This document shows, in pieces, positions 63,801 to 64,000 of a DNA stretch of 64,000 nucleotides. This DNA is from Pomacea canaliculata. Its lineage: Eukaryota > Mollusca > Gastropoda > Architaenioglossa > Ampullariidae. Positions within the stretch are counted from its first letter, which is position 1; every line of letters begins with the position of its first letter. Location of the stretch: positions 2,719,525-2,783,524 of the forward strand of contig NC_037593.1 in NCBI RefSeq assembly GCF_003073045.1, given 5' to 3'. The notes under the pieces were generated by a model. The model did no database searches, was not told where the DNA came from, and was given only the letters and a program-made list of their open reading frames with translations. The position numbers were made by a program, and so were the translations under genes.

Positions 63801-63826
63801 TTTGAATGCTGCTCTTGATCGATAAC
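45836..63826 (-). CDS. FTSJ3: FTSJ3 / Spb1-type rRNA 2'-O-methyltransferase, first exon outside the window
   Basis: Nucleolar pre-rRNA ribose methyltransferase needed for 60S maturation. Visible exons: 63674-63826, 62810-62889, 62006-62105, 61431-61743, 60013-60121, 59762-59862, 57873-57953, 57246-57353, 56827-56962, 56041-56264, 53951-54044, 53586-53679, 52616-52768, 52021-52050, 51576-51699, 47502-47586, 47012-47104, 46237-46331, 45836-46049. They encode about 794 aa to the stop and join in frame. The first visible codon is split, so one further exon (about 20 aa, judging from relatives) lies beyond 64000. The SAM-binding motif [13 protein letters not shown] and the K-D-K-E catalytic set are all present: K in AAFKLIQ, D in VLNDGAPN, K in FVTKVFRS, E in [10 protein letters not shown] middle domain, a long acidic region with an eight-Glu run, and the Spb1 C-terminal domain ([36 protein letters not shown]) follow. 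The tail is Lys-rich. Confidence 0.95.
46400..46440. repeat. CAC-rich microsatellite
   Basis: Run of C followed by repeated CAC triplets in an FTSJ3 intron. Confidence 0.75.
46493..46703. repeat. 211-bp near-perfect palindrome (hairpin, possible MITE)
   Basis: Lies in an FTSJ3 intron. Two arms of 99 bp (46493-46591 and 46605-46703) pair with about six mismatches around a 13-bp loop. The ends read CAAATATGATTG and its complement. No convincing target-site duplication borders it. The transcribed intron should fold into a very stable stem. The structure is seen; a foldback-type or MITE origin is inferred. Confidence 0.9.
48224..48327. repeat. 55-bp tandem duplication, two copies
   Basis: The unit beginning AAGTGTAGCCCCCCCACAAT starts at 48224 and again at 48279. 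The second copy, slightly shorter, ends near 48327. The copies differ by one base within GTCTTAG/GACTTAG plus small length changes. Confidence 0.85.
48673..49063 (-). other. Coding-like sequence nested in an FTSJ3 intron (unidentified gene or pseudogene)
   Basis: On the minus strand an 88-codon ORF runs from an ATG at 49063 to 48797; it starts [20 protein letters not shown] and contains [12 protein letters not shown]. In an overlapping shifted frame, a second coding-like stretch continues to a TAA at 48673-48675 and contains [20 protein letters not shown]. The arrangement suggests one reading frame interrupted by a frameshift near 48.81 kb, or two exons with an unseen short intron. I recognise no family. 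It lies in a CpG-rich island and has a YY1-like GAATGGCGGCGA at 49210-49221 upstream. It could be a real small gene, an alternative FTSJ3 exon, or a retro-pseudogene. Confidence 0.35.
54231..54375 (-). repeat. tRNA-derived SINE, family 1, copy 2
   Basis: Lies in an FTSJ3 intron. Read on the minus strand it has GTACCTGTTACCAATACAGTG, a box-B-like GGGTTAGATC, ACCTGTTTACAGTGCCAGC and a C-rich end, in the same order as the copy at 23.2 kb. Its first 20 or so bases are diverged. Confidence 0.65.
54540..55130. repeat. Possible ancient repeat, unclassified
   Basis: FTSJ3 intron. The sequence around 54650-54790 (GAAATTTCCAGAAGAGATGA and following) resembles a motif I associate with dispersed invertebrate repeats. 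No ends or duplication were found, and the assignment rests on resemblance alone. Confidence 0.2.
56430..56622 (-). repeat. tRNA-derived SINE, family 1, copy 3
   Basis: Lies in an FTSJ3 intron. On the minus strand it has a box-A-like CAGTGGCACAACAGCTAGCA, a box-B-like AAGTTCTTGTCTTGGGC, CATTTGTTTACAGGGCTGGC and GGCGTAAAACACCAATTCC. It aligns block for block with the copy at 23.2 kb. Confidence 0.7.
58180..58870 (+). mobile_element. RTE-like LINE fossil, antisense in an FTSJ3 intron
   Basis: On the plus strand, decayed frames read [15 protein letters not shown] (around 58380-58425) and later [16 protein letters not shown] (around 58678-58725). These match, in order, the FKYLG block and the WFGHV-RH block at the C-terminal end of RTE-clade reverse transcriptases. 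A GATGATAACGATGAC-like tail near 58860 fits the 3' end. Many stops and frameshifts make it inactive. The 5' part is missing, as is usual for truncated LINE insertions. Confidence 0.7.
60650..60775. repeat. Purine-rich (GA) low-complexity tract
   Basis: GAGA- and AAGA-rich stretch in an FTSJ3 intron with no coding content. Confidence 0.6.
62266..62348. mobile_element. 83-bp miniature inverted-repeat element
   Basis: Lies in an FTSJ3 intron. The two 26-bp ends (62266-62291 and 62323-62348) are inverted repeats with a single mismatch, beginning AGTCAAATCTCGCTACTATG. The core holds an extra copy of GTGGCATAGTAGCGAG at 62309-62324. No target-site duplication was recognised. It is CpG-richer than its surroundings. 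Confidence 0.75.
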
Positions 63827-64000
63827 CTGAAAGCAAAAATTTATTGAAAAATTGCATTTCAACTTACAGTCAAAAATTTAAAGCTACATTTTTATAGCAC
63901 CCTTAAGGACTCTGAAAAAAATATGATTTATGCTGTATTAAATACACATCTAACATAATAATAATGACCATTTTTGTGCATGTATCACCTATGACAAAAG

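Noticed and set aside
63960..64000. First coding exon of FTSJ3 at the window edge
   Set aside because: No donor after a Lys/Gly-rich N-terminal frame is visible; the first exon must lie beyond 64000.
1..64000. CRISPR arrays, operons or prokaryotic defence genes
   Set aside because: No regularly spaced repeats and no bacterial gene organisation; the DNA is spliced eukaryotic sequence.

Overview
The window is animal nuclear DNA. Genes are broken into many short exons with GT-AG introns, there are no operons or Shine-Dalgarno sites, and introns and intergenic DNA carry decayed transposons and tRNA-derived SINEs. The four proteins are clear bilaterian orthologues. SINE tails and overall composition suit a lophotrochozoan, most likely a mollusc, but that is inference. 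All exon coordinates were read by hand from splice sites and family conservation.

Layout. 1-4480: AT-rich intergenic DNA, then the 3' end of DDX55. 4481-17474 (minus): complete DDX55 (yeast Spb4) DEAD-box helicase, 16 coding exons, 593 aa, with introns carrying a 2.35-kb hAT transposon, a 206-bp hAT MITE, a probable 417-bp solo LTR and SINEs. 17475-18557: a roughly 1.1-kb divergent promoter with ETS-like and YY1-like motifs. 18558-26198 (plus): GGNBP2, 12 coding exons, 646 aa. 26199-37258: long gene-poor stretch with the GGNBP2 3' region, an isolated membrane-protein-like ORF near 30.3 kb and a CpG-rich zone (32.7-36.7 kb) carrying a perfect TCTCGCGAGA motif. 37259-41907 (plus): YWHAE (14-3-3 epsilon), 5 coding exons, 256 aa. 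41908-45835: YWHAE 3' UTR, a mariner fossil, then the tail of FTSJ3. 45836 to beyond 64000 (minus): FTSJ3 (yeast Spb1), 19 coding exons visible, with the first coding exon outside the window. Its introns hold a 211-bp palindrome, a CpG-rich island with coding-like frames, an RTE-like LINE fossil, SINEs and a tiny MITE.

How the genes relate. DDX55 and FTSJ3 are both nucleolar 60S ribosome-assembly factors. GGNBP2 and YWHAE are unrelated regulatory proteins. DDX55 and GGNBP2 are head-to-head and probably share promoter DNA; YWHAE and FTSJ3 are tail-to-tail. No novel multigene system is evident. The items most worth a second look are the CpG-rich island inside FTSJ3, the orphan membrane-like ORF, and the promoter-like zone upstream of YWHAE.
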